Shown here in pieces: positions 22,814 to 32,171 of a DNA stretch of 35,739 bases. A model generated the notes under the pieces. The model made no database searches and was not told the origin of the DNA. It worked only from the letters and a program-made list of their open reading frames with translations. Origin of the DNA: an uncultured Christensenella sp. (GTDB lineage: Bacteria > Bacillota > Clostridia > Christensenellales > UBA3700). The DNA is taken from contig CAJUEA010000013.1 of assembly GCA_910584975.1 (NCBI GenBank), positions 1 to 35,739 on the forward strand. The letters are read 5' to 3'. Numbering within the stretch: the stretch's first letter is position 1; every line of letters starts with the position of its first letter. The translations under genes were made by a program, and so were the position numbers.

Positions 22814-24524
22814 TAAAGATCTGTTTAATTTATTGGGTAAAAACAAAAAATATATTTTTATTATTGTTTTTTTGCAATTAATAGGATTACTTGCTAATTT
22901 GAGTGTTACAATAAGCATTTGTTTTTGTATTAAATTTGTTGCAACAAAAGCGCAACCATTATTGTATTTATATCCTGCAATTGGAATTTTTGTTGGACTT
23001 ATTATTCGTTTTTTTACTACAAAAAAAATCGGAGATATAAAAGAAACGCTTAGCAGTAAAGTAAAAAAAGATTTGCGTGAGCGAACTTACAATAAAATTG
23101 TTAAACTTGGTGTTCAATCCACAGACAATATTAGTTTAGCAGGACTTACTCAAGTCAGTCTTGAAGGAATTGAACAACTTGAATTATATTATTCAGTTTA
23201 TTTGCCTCAATTCTTTTTTGCAATGATTTCTCCACTTATTTTGTTTTTTGTTTGTGTGTGGATAGATTGGAGGACCGCTTTGGTTTTGCTTGCATGTGTT
23301 CCTATTATTCCTATATCCATAATTGCAGTGTCAAAATATGCAAAAAAGATATTTGCAAAATATTGGGGACAATATACTTCAATGGGAGATAAATTTCTGG
23401 ATAGTGTTCAGGGGTTGAAGGAATTGAAGATATTTCAAGCAGATGAAATGCAACAAGACAAAATGAATGAAAACGCAGAACAATTTCGTAAAATTACAAT
23501 GAAAGTTTTAGTTATGCAATTGGCAAGCACTACAATTATGGATTTGGTAGCATATGGTGGTGCAGCTTTGGGCATTGCTGTTGCAATTTACAGCGTGATA
23601 TGTTGTGGCTTAAGTCCTTTTTATTTATTATTTTTCATATTGGTCGCAGTAGAATTTTTCTTGCCACTAAGGGCTTTTGGTTCTGCTTTTCATATTGCAA
23701 TGAATGGCGTAAGTGCAGGAAAACAAATTTTGACTCTATTTAATATTTCTAATCCGTTGTGGGGAAATGAGAAAGTATATGAAAGTGAAATCAAATTGAG
23801 CAATATTACTTTTTCTTATGATGGTACGCGAGATGTATTGAAAAATATTGATATGACCTTTCCAAAGAAAGGTATGACTGCTATTGTCGGAGAAAGTGGT
23901 TCGGGGAAATCAACAATTGTAAATATGTTGCTAGGAGGATATAAACCAAAAAGTGGGAAAATACTTGTAGGGGGGATACCTCTTGAAAATATTTCGCGCG
24001 AGAGTTATTATTCTAATGTTGCTTTAGTAAGCTATAATACATATATTTTTAATCAAAGTATCCGAGATAATTTTTTGCTTGCTAAAAATAATGTTACGGA
24101 TGAACAAATATATGACGCTTTAAAAAAAGTTAATCTAGAACATTTTGTTAGAGAAAATGGTGGTTTAAATAAAATTATTACTGAGGACGGAAACAATATT
24201 TCAGGTGGACAAAAACAACGACTGGCTTTGGCTATAGGTTTGATTGCTGATAAAAAAATATATATTTTTGATGAGGCTACGAGTAATATAGATATTGAAA
24301 GTGAACAAATTATAATGAAAAATATAAAAAATATATCAAAAAATAAATGTGTTATTGTGATATCTCACAGATTAGCTAATGTAGTTTTTGCAGACAATAT
24401 TTATTTTATTGAGCATGGCGAGATTAAAGAGTGTGGGGATAATTTAACTCTGTTAAATAATAAGCAAGGTTATGCAAAATTGTTTTCTCTACAAAAAGAA
24501 TTGGAAGAGGGGTATATTTTATGA
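22806..24524 (+). CDS. ABC half-transporter 1 (exporter fold, fused membrane and ATPase domains)
   Basis: The ATG at 22806 is preceded by AAAGGAGGGAG; an in-frame GTG at 22785 lies upstream of that site and is unlikely. The 572-residue protein has six membrane helices (about residues 10-300) followed by an ATPase domain with Walker A GESGSGKST, signature ISGGQKQRLALA, Walker B IYIFDEATSNID and the switch His in ISHR. Such half-transporters of type IV (exporter) fold pair with a second half, here the next gene, which overlaps by 4 bases. CydDC-like pairs export thiols, but the same fold can import, as IrtAB and YbtPQ take up siderophores. Association with an ECF module and YgbA makes substrate and direction open questions. 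Both catalytic motifs are intact. Confidence 0.9.
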   Translation: MIDKDLFNLLGKNKKYIFIIVFLQLIGLLANLSVTISICFCIKFVATKAQPLLYLYPAIGIFVGLIIRFFTTKKIGDIKETLSSKVKKDLRERTYNKIVKLGVQSTDNISLAGLTQVSLEGIEQLELYYSVYLPQFFFAMISPLILFFVCVWIDWRTALVLLACVPIIPISIIAVSKYAKKIFAKYWGQYTSMGDKFLDSVQGLKELKIFQADEMQQDKMNENAEQFRKITMKVLVMQLASTTIMDLVAYGGAALGIAVAIYSVICCGLSPFYLLFFILVAVEFFLPLRAFGSAFHIAMNGVSAGKQILTLFNISNPLWGNEKVYESEIKLSNITFSYDGTRDVLKNIDMTFPKKGMTAIVGESGSGKSTIVNMLLGGYKPKSGKILVGGIPLENISRESYYSNVALVSYNTYIFNQSIRDNFLLAKNNVTDEQIYDALKKVNLEHFVRENGGLNKIITEDGNNISGGQKQRLALAIGLIADKKIYIFDEATSNIDIESEQIIMKNIKNISKNKCVIVISHRLANVVFADNIYFIEHGEIKECGDNLTLLNNKQGYAKLFSLQKELEEGYIL

Positions 24525-26269
24525 ACAAAAGAAAAAATAAAATTGATAATAGCTTTTCCAAAGTGCCAAGCAAAACTAAAAACAATCTTTCAATGTCACG
24601 AAGAAGTGGCATAAAAATAATGGCTAGCCTTATTTTATTGTTAGATTCTCTTGTTTATATTATGATTCTGGCTATTATTAATGGAAGTGCTGGATTTGTT
24701 TGTGCTATGGGTGTAATGGTATTTGGTGCAGTAGCTTGTGCAAAAGCAGTTGGTGAAACTATAGCTATGTCTTATGGTGTTATTGTTTGTTTGGCAATTT
24801 TTTGTGGAGTGTTACGAGGAATACTTCGTTATTTTGAACAATATAGCAATCATTTTATTGCATTCAAACTTTTGGCAGTTTTAAGAGATAAAATATTTTT
24901 TGCCTTGCGAACGCTTTTTCCTGCAAAACTTGAAAACAAACAAAAGGGAAGCATTATTGCAATGATTACTTCTGACATAGAAACTTTGGAAGTTTTTTAT
25001 GCACATACCATTTCACCAATTTGTATTGCTGCAATTGTGTCTGTAGCAGTTGTTATTTTTGTTAGTATTGTTTCAAATGTGTTTCTTGCATTGACAGCAC
25101 TGATTGGATATTTGACAATTGGCGTCATTATTCCGATTATTTCTTCAAGCAAACTTAAAATTAGTGGTGTAAAATATCGTTCAGAATTTGCAAAATTTAA
25201 TGCATATTTTCTTGATAGTATAAAAGGTATTAAAGAAATAGTAATCAATAACGCCGGAGAAAATCGCAAACAGGAGGTAAATCATCGCTCTGATTTATTG
25301 TTAAAAGAAACAAAAAATATGAAACACAAGATATCCCTCAGCAATGCAGTAACTGAAATGGCTGTGTCATTATTTATTGTTTTAGCGCTTATTACAGGAA
25401 TTATACTTGTGTATTTTGAAATGTTGACAATTGGAAAGATGATTATTGGCTTAGTAACAATATTCAGTTCTTTCGGTCCAGTAATTGCGTTGTCTGCTCT
25501 CACAGGCAATCTTACTCAGACTCTTGCAAGTGGAGATAGATTACTTAATTTGCTTAACGAAGAACCTGTAGTTAAACAAATTACTAATGGTAGCAACATA
25601 AAATATGAGTCACTAAAGGTGGAAAATTTAAGTTTTTCTTATGATGGGCAAGCTGAAATTTTGAAAAATATAAACATTGCTATTACAAACGGTAAAATTG
25701 TTGGAATCATTGGAAAGAGTGGTTGTGGGAAATCAACATTTCTAAAATTGTTGTTGCGTTTTTGGCAGAAAGACAATGGGAAAATTGCCTATAACAATAT
25801 AGATATTGACAAAATTAATACTTTTAATTTGCATGAAAATGTTACTATGGTCAGTCAAAATACTTATTTGTTTGACGAAAGCATTGAAGATAATTTGCGA
25901 TTGGCAAAACCTTTAGCAACAAAAGAAGAAATTGAAGAGGCTTGTAGGATGGCATCTGTGCATGATTTTATCAAAACTTTACCAAATGGATATAAAACTC
26001 AAGTAGGTTCTTTAGGCAACAATTTGTCCGCAGGAGAAAAACAAAGAATAGGCCTTGCAAGAGCATTTTTAAGAGGAAGTAAACTTATACTTTTGGATGA
26101 GCCAACTAGCAATGTTGATAGCATTAACGAAGGCATAATTTTGAAAGCTTTGATAGAACAAAAAAGTAAAAAAAGCATAATTTTAGTGTCTCACAGAGAA
26201 TCAACTATGGCAATTGCAGATTATGTTTATATTATGGAAGATGGAAAATTACGGGAGGGGAATGTATGA
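24521..26269 (+). CDS. ABC half-transporter 2 (partner of the preceding gene)
   Basis: This 582-residue protein starts at an ATG overlapping the previous stop, with GAGGGG upstream. After a polar N-terminal stretch of about 30 residues (KRKNKIDNSFSKVPSKTK) come six membrane helices and an ATPase domain with Walker A GKSGCGKST, signature LSAGEKQRIGLARA, Walker B LILLDEPTSNVD and a final His in VSHR. The polar lead is absent from half 1. The two halves differ clearly, so a heterodimer is expected. Both ATP sites seem competent, since neither signature nor Walker B is obviously degenerate. The end overlaps the ECF S gene by 4 bases. Confidence 0.9.
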   Translation: MNKRKNKIDNSFSKVPSKTKNNLSMSRRSGIKIMASLILLLDSLVYIMILAIINGSAGFVCAMGVMVFGAVACAKAVGETIAMSYGVIVCLAIFCGVLRGILRYFEQYSNHFIAFKLLAVLRDKIFFALRTLFPAKLENKQKGSIIAMITSDIETLEVFYAHTISPICIAAIVSVAVVIFVSIVSNVFLALTALIGYLTIGVIIPIISSSKLKISGVKYRSEFAKFNAYFLDSIKGIKEIVINNAGENRKQEVNHRSDLLLKETKNMKHKISLSNAVTEMAVSLFIVLALITGIILVYFEMLTIGKMIIGLVTIFSSFGPVIALSALTGNLTQTLASGDRLLNLLNEEPVVKQITNGSNIKYESLKVENLSFSYDGQAEILKNINIAITNGKIVGIIGKSGCGKSTFLKLLLRFWQKDNGKIAYNNIDIDKINTFNLHENVTMVSQNTYLFDESIEDNLRLAKPLATKEEIEEACRMASVHDFIKTLPNGYKTQVGSLGNNLSAGEKQRIGLARAFLRGSKLILLDEPTSNVDSINEGIILKALIEQKSKKSIILVSHRESTMAIADYVYIMEDGKLREGNV

Positions 26270-26931
26270 CTGGCAGAGAAAAAGCTATTTTGGAGCTAAT
26301 ACAATTCTCAAAACAAATGAATGAGGATGATAATGCCTTTAATAAAAGTATAAGCAAAAATAAAAATAAGATTTTTGAAAAGTATTTGATTAAAGATATA
26401 GTTTTTCTAGCAATAATTACTTGCTGCACACTCGTAACAGGTGCAGTAATGCCATTGCTTGTGAATGTGCCAATGTTTGGAATTATTCAATTAGGGTTAG
26501 GACTTCAATTTTCCATTTTTCCAGTAATAGGACTTATGAAAGTTAAAAAGCCTTTTGCATTGTTATTGCAATCAATATTTATATCTGTTTTTCTTGTTTT
26601 TATGTTTCCTCCAATGGTATTCTTAATTGTATGTGCTTTGGTTATAGAATTGTTGACTTTGTTAATATTTCGTGGCTACAAAAATGACTGGGCATGTGTT
26701 TTTGCTGCAACATTATATATGCCAATGACAATACCTCTTTTGTATATGTATTACAATGTGTTTTTTTCTGTCAGTGGAAATGAAAAGGCAGCTGTTTCAA
26801 TGTTTATCGGTGGTGGTAATATTGGCGTGATAATAGGAATATCATTTGCAGTGATTGCATTGTGCTTTGTAGGTTCACTAATAGGTATGGTCATTGCAAA
26901 AGAATTAAAAAAGGCAGGTAAATTAAAATAA
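26266..26931 (+). CDS. ECF transporter S component, Trep_Strep / MptD type
   Basis: S components bind the substrate in energy-coupling factor importers. The 221 residues start with a charged, hydrophilic stretch of about 45 residues, then carry about six membrane helices. The segments TLVTGAVMPLLVNVPMFGI, FSIFPVIGLMKVKKPFALL and SMFIGGGNIGVIIGI match the uncharacterised Trep_Strep (MptD-like) family seen in Treponema, Streptococcus and many Clostridia, often next to exporter-fold ABC pairs. The substrate of this family is not established to my knowledge. It overlaps its neighbours by 4 bases upstream and 1 base downstream, so strict co-expression with the T and A genes is expected. Confidence 0.75.
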   Translation: MTGREKAILELIQFSKQMNEDDNAFNKSISKNKNKIFEKYLIKDIVFLAIITCCTLVTGAVMPLLVNVPMFGIIQLGLGLQFSIFPVIGLMKVKKPFALLLQSIFISVFLVFMFPPMVFLIVCALVIELLTLLIFRGYKNDWACVFAATLYMPMTIPLLYMYYNVFFSVSGNEKAAVSMFIGGGNIGVIIGISFAVIALCFVGSLIGMVIAKELKKAGKLK

Positions 26932-27608
26932 TGAAATTTTTTTGTGTTAAAAATAATTTGTATCCTTTGATTGCAGTATTTTCATCTGTTGCTATATTGA
27001 TTTTTGGACTTGTAAACGCAAAATCTATTGAATGTACATATTTCTTGATAGGTGTATTTTTATGGATGTTTATATTTGGTTTTTATAAGCAAGCAATAAA
27101 AGCATTTATTATGTTTGTGGTAATCGGTGGAATTTTTGCTTGCATTGCATATTTTTCATCAGGCAAGAATTTTAATTCTGCATTGGCAATGATAAATCGT
27201 TTTGGAACGATATTTCTTGCGTTGGTTCCGGGGATGAGTGTGAGTACAATCGCAATGACAAGAAATTTGTCTCAATTGCATGTTCCAAGAAGTGTGACAC
27301 TTGGAATGTTGATTACAATGTCTTTTTTACCAGTTTTGAGTGCCGAAATCAAGCGAGTTCGTGAGGCAATGAAGACAAGAGGAGTTGGAAGTATTTTTAA
27401 TGTAAAAATTTTTTATCGCGCTTTTTTGATACCACTTGTATGTAGATTGGTCGATATATCAGATGTTCTTGCACTTTCAATTGAAACGCGAGGATTTATG
27501 CTTGGTAAAGCTAATTACACAATTTATAAGAGGGAACAAATTAATGTGCTGGATATCATGTATATCCTTGGTTTAATGATAAGTATTATTTTATTGGTGG
27601 TGCTATGA
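26931..27608 (+). CDS. ECF transporter T component (EcfT-like transmembrane protein)
   Basis: This 225-residue membrane protein has the EcfT pattern: hydrophobic helices in the first 130 residues, then the coupling helices EIKRVREAMKTRGVG and LSIETRGFMLGKANY near the C terminus. These contain the Arg-Gly motifs that dock onto the ATPase subunits. The start ATG overlaps the S gene stop by one base and the end overlaps the ATPase gene by 4 bases. It should connect the S component to the energising ATPase. Confidence 0.85.
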   Translation: MKFFCVKNNLYPLIAVFSSVAILIFGLVNAKSIECTYFLIGVFLWMFIFGFYKQAIKAFIMFVVIGGIFACIAYFSSGKNFNSALAMINRFGTIFLALVPGMSVSTIAMTRNLSQLHVPRSVTLGMLITMSFLPVLSAEIKRVREAMKTRGVGSIFNVKIFYRAFLIPLVCRLVDISDVLALSIETRGFMLGKANYTIYKREQINVLDIMYILGLMISIILLVVL

Positions 27609-29035
27609 AAGCAATTGAAGCGAAAAATCTTAGTTTTAAATATTATGGTAATAAAAATAATATTTTGTCATCTGTGAATTTTTATGCAAATTATGGAGAA
27701 ATAACTCTTTTGTCAGGAAACTCTGGGGAAGGAAAAAGCACTTTGCTATCTTTAATTTGTGGTATAATTCCAAACATTATTCGTGGCGATATTGATGGAG
27801 ATATCTTGATTGATGGAATATCAATTAAAGGCAGAAAATTGTCAGAAGTCTGCCGAAGAGTTGGAATTGTTTTGCAAAACGCTGATAATCAGATTATTCA
27901 TAAAATAGTTGAAGATGAAATTGCTTTTGGCTGTGAAAACTTTGCTATTCCTACAGATAAAATATCTGAACAGATTGATAGAGTTTGCACAATAATGGAA
28001 ATAGATAAAAATAAGCAAACACGAACTCTTTCAGGTGGGCAGAAACAAAGATTGATAACAGCATCTACACTTGCAACTGGACAAAAAATTTTAGTATTGG
28101 ATGAACCTCTTGCAAATCTTGACGGTGAAAGTGCAAAACTTTTAATGGACACCTTATGTCAGCTAGCAGATGCAGGATATGCAGTGTTAGTTGCAGAGCA
28201 TCGTCTTGATATGGTATTGCCATTTGTAGATAATGTTTGGAATATTTGTTTGGGGCAAGTTGTTAAAGTTGAAAATAAACAGCAATATTTGCAATCACAA
28301 ATTGTAAAAATATTTGACGAATCAGAAAAGTTTACAAATGTGAAAGAGCTTTTTAAAATCAACAATCTTGCTTTTAAGATAAAAAAACAAGACATTTTGA
28401 AAAATATTGATTTTCCCATTTATAAAGGCGAAAGATTGCTTTTATTAGGAGAGAATGGATCAGGGAAAACAACTTTATTAAGATTATTGGCAAGATTGAA
28501 TATGCCAACAAAAGGGAATATTGAACAATATTTGATTCCAAAGATATCGGAACATTATCACGGAAAAAAGTGGTTTAAAAGAGTTGGAATAGTTTATCAA
28601 AATCCAAATTATCAGTTGTTTATGCCGACTGTGCAAAAAGAAATTGAATTTAATGCCCAAAGCAAAGAATATGCAAGTCAAATAATGGAAATGTTCGGAT
28701 TGGAACATTTGAAAAACAGACATCCCCAATCGTTGAGTGAGGGACAGAAAAGAAGAGTTTCTATTGCAGCAGTGGTTGCTGGAAATCCTGAAGTGCTTTT
28801 ATTGGATGAGCCAACTGTGGGACAAGATTATAAATCTTTGTGTGAGCTTGTGAATGTTTTAAATAAACTCCATAAGAAAATAGGTAATACAATGATAACG
28901 ATAACTCATGATATGCGTTGTGCAGAGGCTTTATGTGATAGAGCTGTATTAATTGAAGATGGAATTATCAAACAACAGGGAGATAAAGATTTTGTTTGTC
29001 GATATTTTATGAAAAAAAGTGAAAAAAGTTTGTAG
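27605..29035 (+). CDS. ECF transporter ATPase with two fused nucleotide-binding domains
   Basis: The 476 residues contain two complete ABC ATPase domains in one chain. The first has Walker A SGNSGEGKST, signature LSGGQKQRL, Walker B ILVLDEPLANLD and the switch AEHRLDM. The second has GENGSGKTT, LSEGQKRRVS, LLLDEPTVGQD and THDM. A double ATPase replaces the usual EcfA1/EcfA2 pair, so this module is self-sufficient rather than using a shared ATPase. It is the last operon gene; 456 bases follow before the next one, and no strong terminator is seen right after the stop. Confidence 0.9.
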   Translation: MKAIEAKNLSFKYYGNKNNILSSVNFYANYGEITLLSGNSGEGKSTLLSLICGIIPNIIRGDIDGDILIDGISIKGRKLSEVCRRVGIVLQNADNQIIHKIVEDEIAFGCENFAIPTDKISEQIDRVCTIMEIDKNKQTRTLSGGQKQRLITASTLATGQKILVLDEPLANLDGESAKLLMDTLCQLADAGYAVLVAEHRLDMVLPFVDNVWNICLGQVVKVENKQQYLQSQIVKIFDESEKFTNVKELFKINNLAFKIKKQDILKNIDFPIYKGERLLLLGENGSGKTTLLRLLARLNMPTKGNIEQYLIPKISEHYHGKKWFKRVGIVYQNPNYQLFMPTVQKEIEFNAQSKEYASQIMEMFGLEHLKNRHPQSLSEGQKRRVSIAAVVAGNPEVLLLDEPTVGQDYKSLCELVNVLNKLHKKIGNTMITITHDMRCAEALCDRAVLIEDGIIKQQGDKDFVCRYFMKKSEKSL

Positions 29036-29103
29036 TACTACATTTTTGAATATTAGCAAGAAAAAAATGTAACATAAAATTAAAAAAAAGTAAAAAATTA
29101 GGG

Positions 29104-29133
29104 TTGACATTTAGTTTGCTAAAATGCTATAAT
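29104..29133 (+). promoter_or_regulatory. Consensus promoter upstream of the Mn riboswitch
   Basis: A perfect TTGACA (29104-29109) and a perfect TATAAT (29128-29133) are 18 bases apart, with TGC before the -10. Such a strong promoter suits control by a downstream terminator switch. Confidence 0.9.
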
Positions 29134-29212
29134 TGAAAAGTAAATATTGTTTGCAATAATATTAAGATAATAATATTTTAATATAAATTATAATATACTA
29201 TTTAAAACTTAA

Positions 29213-29301
29213 TAGCAAAGGGAGTAGTTTAAGTATACTATCAACATACCCGCCCAAAGGCTGGTAGTATACGCCAAGATTGGTTACAAGACTTTTTATA
29301 C
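29213..29301 (+). promoter_or_regulatory. yybP-ykoY family Mn2+ riboswitch aptamer
   Basis: The segment opens with AGCAAAGGGAGTAG (29214-29227) and closes with TTACAAGACTTT. These match the two conserved elements of yybP-ykoY aptamers, AAAGGGGAGUAG and UUAGCAAGACCUU. Between them an 8-bp perfect stem (29233-29240 with 29265-29272) and a small CCAA/TTGG stem at 29274-29283 form the expected helical legs. The closing P1 helix would pair AAAG (29217-29220) with CTTT (29292-29295). The latter lies in the 5' arm of the following terminator, so ligand-stabilised aptamer and terminator exclude each other. This is an ON switch by the known mechanism of the family. The gene it controls is a P-type cation ATPase, a typical target. 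Confidence 0.8.
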
Positions 29302-29340
29302 AATGGCAAATAGCTTTAGTATAAAAAGTCTTTATTTTTA
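29288..29340 (+). terminator. Riboswitch expression-platform terminator
   Basis: AAGACTTTTTATAC (29288-29301) pairs perfectly over 14 bp with bases 29319-29332 around a 17-nt loop, followed by TATTTTTA. Its 5' arm includes the last conserved bases of the aptamer, so it forms only when the aptamer does not. Confidence 0.85.
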
Positions 29341-29491
29341 CTTAAAATATTAAGTCTATTTAAATAAAAATATAGTTATTTATAATTTTTTAAATTAAAA
29401 AAATAAATTTGTAAAGGTTGACAAATACTATCACATTGTGGCTTTTATAAGGAAAATACAATTTTAATTACGCATAAAGTTAGGAGAGTTG

Positions 29492-32146
29492 ATGATGAGT
29501 TTTTTTAATAAAGACAAAGAGTTTGTGCTTAAAGAAGTTAAATCTTCGGTAAAAGGTTTGACAACTGCTGTAAGTGAGGAGAGAATTGCTCAATACGGCG
29601 AAAATAAGCTTGCTGAAAAAAAGAAAAAAAGTCCGATTATTGTATTTTTGGAGCAATTTAAAGATTTGCTTGTTATAATTTTACTTATTGCAGCAATTAT
29701 AAGTGGAATTACAGGCGAGTGGGCAGGTATGGGCGTTATTTTTGCTGTTATAATCCTAAATGCAATTTTGGGTACAGTGCAGTATTTGAAGGCAGAAAAA
29801 TCTTTGTCTGCACTCAAAAAACTTTCAGCACCAAGTGCAAAAGTTTTGCGTGATGGTGTGGTGGTTACAATTCCTTCCGAAAAAGTTACCATTGGCGATA
29901 TTGTGGTTCTTGAGGCAGGAGACTTGATTGTAGCTGATGGCAGAATTATTGAAAATTACAGCTTGCAGGTTAACGAAAGTTCTTTGACAGGCGAGTCAAC
30001 TGCTGTGGATAAAACTGATATGGTGCTTGAAGGAGAAAACATTGCCTTGGGCGACCAAATCAATATGGTTTTCAGTGGTTCGTTGGTTACATATGGCAGA
30101 GCGATTATGGTGGTTACAAGCATTGGTATGGATACCGAAATTGGAAAAATTGCCAAGCTAATGAACGATACAGGTGAAAAATTGACTCCACTTCAAAAAA
30201 GTCTTAACAAATTCAGTCAAATGCTTGCAATAATCATTATGGGTATAAGCGTTGTGGTTTTTGCTTTGACTTTGTGGCGTGGCTTTGATGCAGATGATGT
30301 GCTTAAATCTGTACTTAATGCATTCACCTTTGCGATTGCTCTTGCAGTTGCAGCAATACCAGAGGCGTTGGGAAGTATAGTGACAATTGTGCAAGCTGTT
30401 GGCACAAGCAAAATGGCAAAGGAAAACGCAATTATCAAAGATTTGTCTGCAGTGGAAACACTTGGTGCTGTCAGTGTGATTTGCTCAGACAAAACAGGAA
30501 CTTTGACACAAAACAAAATGACAACTCAAGAGGTTTATGTCAATGGTGCATTTAAGCGTGGCGAAGATATTTCAAATGAAGATTTGTGCGAAAAAATTCT
30601 TTTGCACTCAATGATGATTGTAAATGATAGCACACACCAAAGTGAACAAGGCATTGGCGACCCAACAGAAATTGCACTTACTGTGCTGGGGCAAAAGCAC
30701 GGCATAAATGAAGTGGAATACAGAGAAAAATATCCACGAATTGCCGAGCTTGCATTTGACTCTGACAGAAAACTTATGAGTGTGGCTGGAGAGTTGGATG
30801 GTAAAAAATATATGTTTACAAAAGGTGCTTTGGATACCATTTTGAACAGAGTGGACAAAATAATTGACAACGGAAAAATAAGAAGTTTTACTCCAAATGA
30901 TAAAAAAGCTATTGAAGATGCAAATTTGGAGCTTTCACAAAAAGGACTTCGTGTTTTGACTTTTGCTTATAAAGAATATTCAAATGATACAATCACTGCT
31001 GAGGACGAATATAATTATACTTTTGTTGGTTTAATAAGCATGATTGACCCACCAAGAGAGGAGAGTATTGAGGCTGTTCGTCGTGCAAAAATTGCAGGTA
31101 TCAAAACAATAATGATTACAGGCGACCATAAAATAACAGCAAGTGCAATTGCAAAACAAATTGGCATTATGGATGAGGACGACATTGCTTTGAATGGTGT
31201 GGAGCTTGACAAAATGTCTGATGAGCAACTCAACAATATTATTGACAAAGTCACAGTTTATGCAAGAGTTTCTCCTGAAAACAAAATTCGAATTGTGGAG
31301 GCTTGGCAAAAACGCGGCAATATCGTGTCAATGACTGGCGACGGCGTGAATGATTCGCCTGCTTTGAAAAAGGCTGACATCGGTGTTGCAATGGGTATTA
31401 CGGGAACGGAAGTCAGCAAAGACGCTGCATCCATGATTTTGACGGATGATAACTTTGCCACCATCGTAAAAAGTGTTGCAAACGGAAGATGTGTTTATGC
31501 AAACATTCGCAATGCAGTAATCTTTTTGCTTTCAGGCAATATTGCGGGAATTTTCTGTATTTTGCTAACCTCAATAATGGGTTGGAATGCACCATTCACC
31601 ACAATACATCTTTTGTTTATCAATTTGATAACAGACAGTTTGCCTGCAATTGCAATAGGTATGGAAAAAGCAAGCAATGATTTGCTTTTGCAAAAGCCTA
31701 GAGATCCAAAAGAACCATTGCTGTCGCGAAATGTGTTATTGCTTATTGCAACTCAAGGATTGTTGATTTTTGGCAGCACAATGGGGGCATATGCTTTTGG
31801 TAAATATATTGGTATGAGCAACGAGCTTGCAACAACAATGTCATTTTTGACAATCACACTTGCAAGACTTTTCCACGGCTTTAATTGCAGGGGCAGAAGT
31901 AGCATTGCAAAGCTTAAAATTCAATCCAATTGGTATGTTGTTGCAGCATTGGGAATAGGTATAGTTTTGATGTGTTTTGTAACATTTGTTCCAGGATTAA
32001 ACAATTTGTTTGAAATTTCTCCAGAGTTAATGCAACTACCACAAATGATAGGCTATATTGTATTGTTTGCAATTATTCCAACTGTGATAATTCAGATTGT
32101 AAAAATGGGTGTGGAAATTTATAATAAAGCAAAAAAAATAGATTAA
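29492..32146 (+). CDS. P2-type cation-transporting ATPase, probable Mn2+/Ca2+ exporter
   Basis: I place the start at ATG 29492 (29495 is also possible), 5-8 bases after TAGGAG. The 884-residue protein has the full P-type plan: an N-terminal cytoplasmic helix region, actuator motif LTGES, phosphorylation site CSDKTGTLT (Asp near residue 333), KGA in the nucleotide domain, MITGDH and MTGDGVNDSPALK in the P domain, and about ten membrane helices. M4 has AAIPEAL and M6 has NLITDSLPA, the site II ion ligands of SERCA-type pumps. M5 reads GNIAGIF, so the position of SERCA Glu771 is Gly, and M8 also lacks the site I acid. This predicts one ion per cycle, as in PMR1-type Mn/Ca pumps. The upstream Mn2+ riboswitch supports Mn2+ efflux. 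Confidence 0.9.
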   Translation: MMSFFNKDKEFVLKEVKSSVKGLTTAVSEERIAQYGENKLAEKKKKSPIIVFLEQFKDLLVIILLIAAIISGITGEWAGMGVIFAVIILNAILGTVQYLKAEKSLSALKKLSAPSAKVLRDGVVVTIPSEKVTIGDIVVLEAGDLIVADGRIIENYSLQVNESSLTGESTAVDKTDMVLEGENIALGDQINMVFSGSLVTYGRAIMVVTSIGMDTEIGKIAKLMNDTGEKLTPLQKSLNKFSQMLAIIIMGISVVVFALTLWRGFDADDVLKSVLNAFTFAIALAVAAIPEALGSIVTIVQAVGTSKMAKENAIIKDLSAVETLGAVSVICSDKTGTLTQNKMTTQEVYVNGAFKRGEDISNEDLCEKILLHSMMIVNDSTHQSEQGIGDPTEIALTVLGQKHGINEVEYREKYPRIAELAFDSDRKLMSVAGELDGKKYMFTKGALDTILNRVDKIIDNGKIRSFTPNDKKAIEDANLELSQKGLRVLTFAYKEYSNDTITAEDEYNYTFVGLISMIDPPREESIEAVRRAKIAGIKTIMITGDHKITASAIAKQIGIMDEDDIALNGVELDKMSDEQLNNIIDKVTVYARVSPENKIRIVEAWQKRGNIVSMTGDGVNDSPALKKADIGVAMGITGTEVSKDAASMILTDDNFATIVKSVANGRCVYANIRNAVIFLLSGNIAGIFCILLTSIMGWNAPFTTIHLLFINLITDSLPAIAIGMEKASNDLLLQKPRDPKEPLLSRNVLLLIATQGLLIFGSTMGAYAFGKYIGMSNELATTMSFLTITLARLFHGFNCRGRSSIAKLKIQSNWYVVAALGIGIVLMCFVTFVPGLNNLFEISPELMQLPQMIGYIVLFAIIPTVIIQIVKMGVEIYNKAKKID

Positions 32147-32171
32147 AAATAAAAAACAAATGGAGGGTATT

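Noticed and set aside
29039..29071. TACATTTTT/AAAAATGTA stem after the ECF ATPase gene as its terminator
   Set aside because: The stem is nearly all A/T and no T-run follows it on the + strand.
29418..29451. TTGACA at 29418 as a second promoter for the cation ATPase, bypassing the riboswitch
   Set aside because: No acceptable -10 box at 16-19 bases; the nearest TATAAG is 22 bases away.
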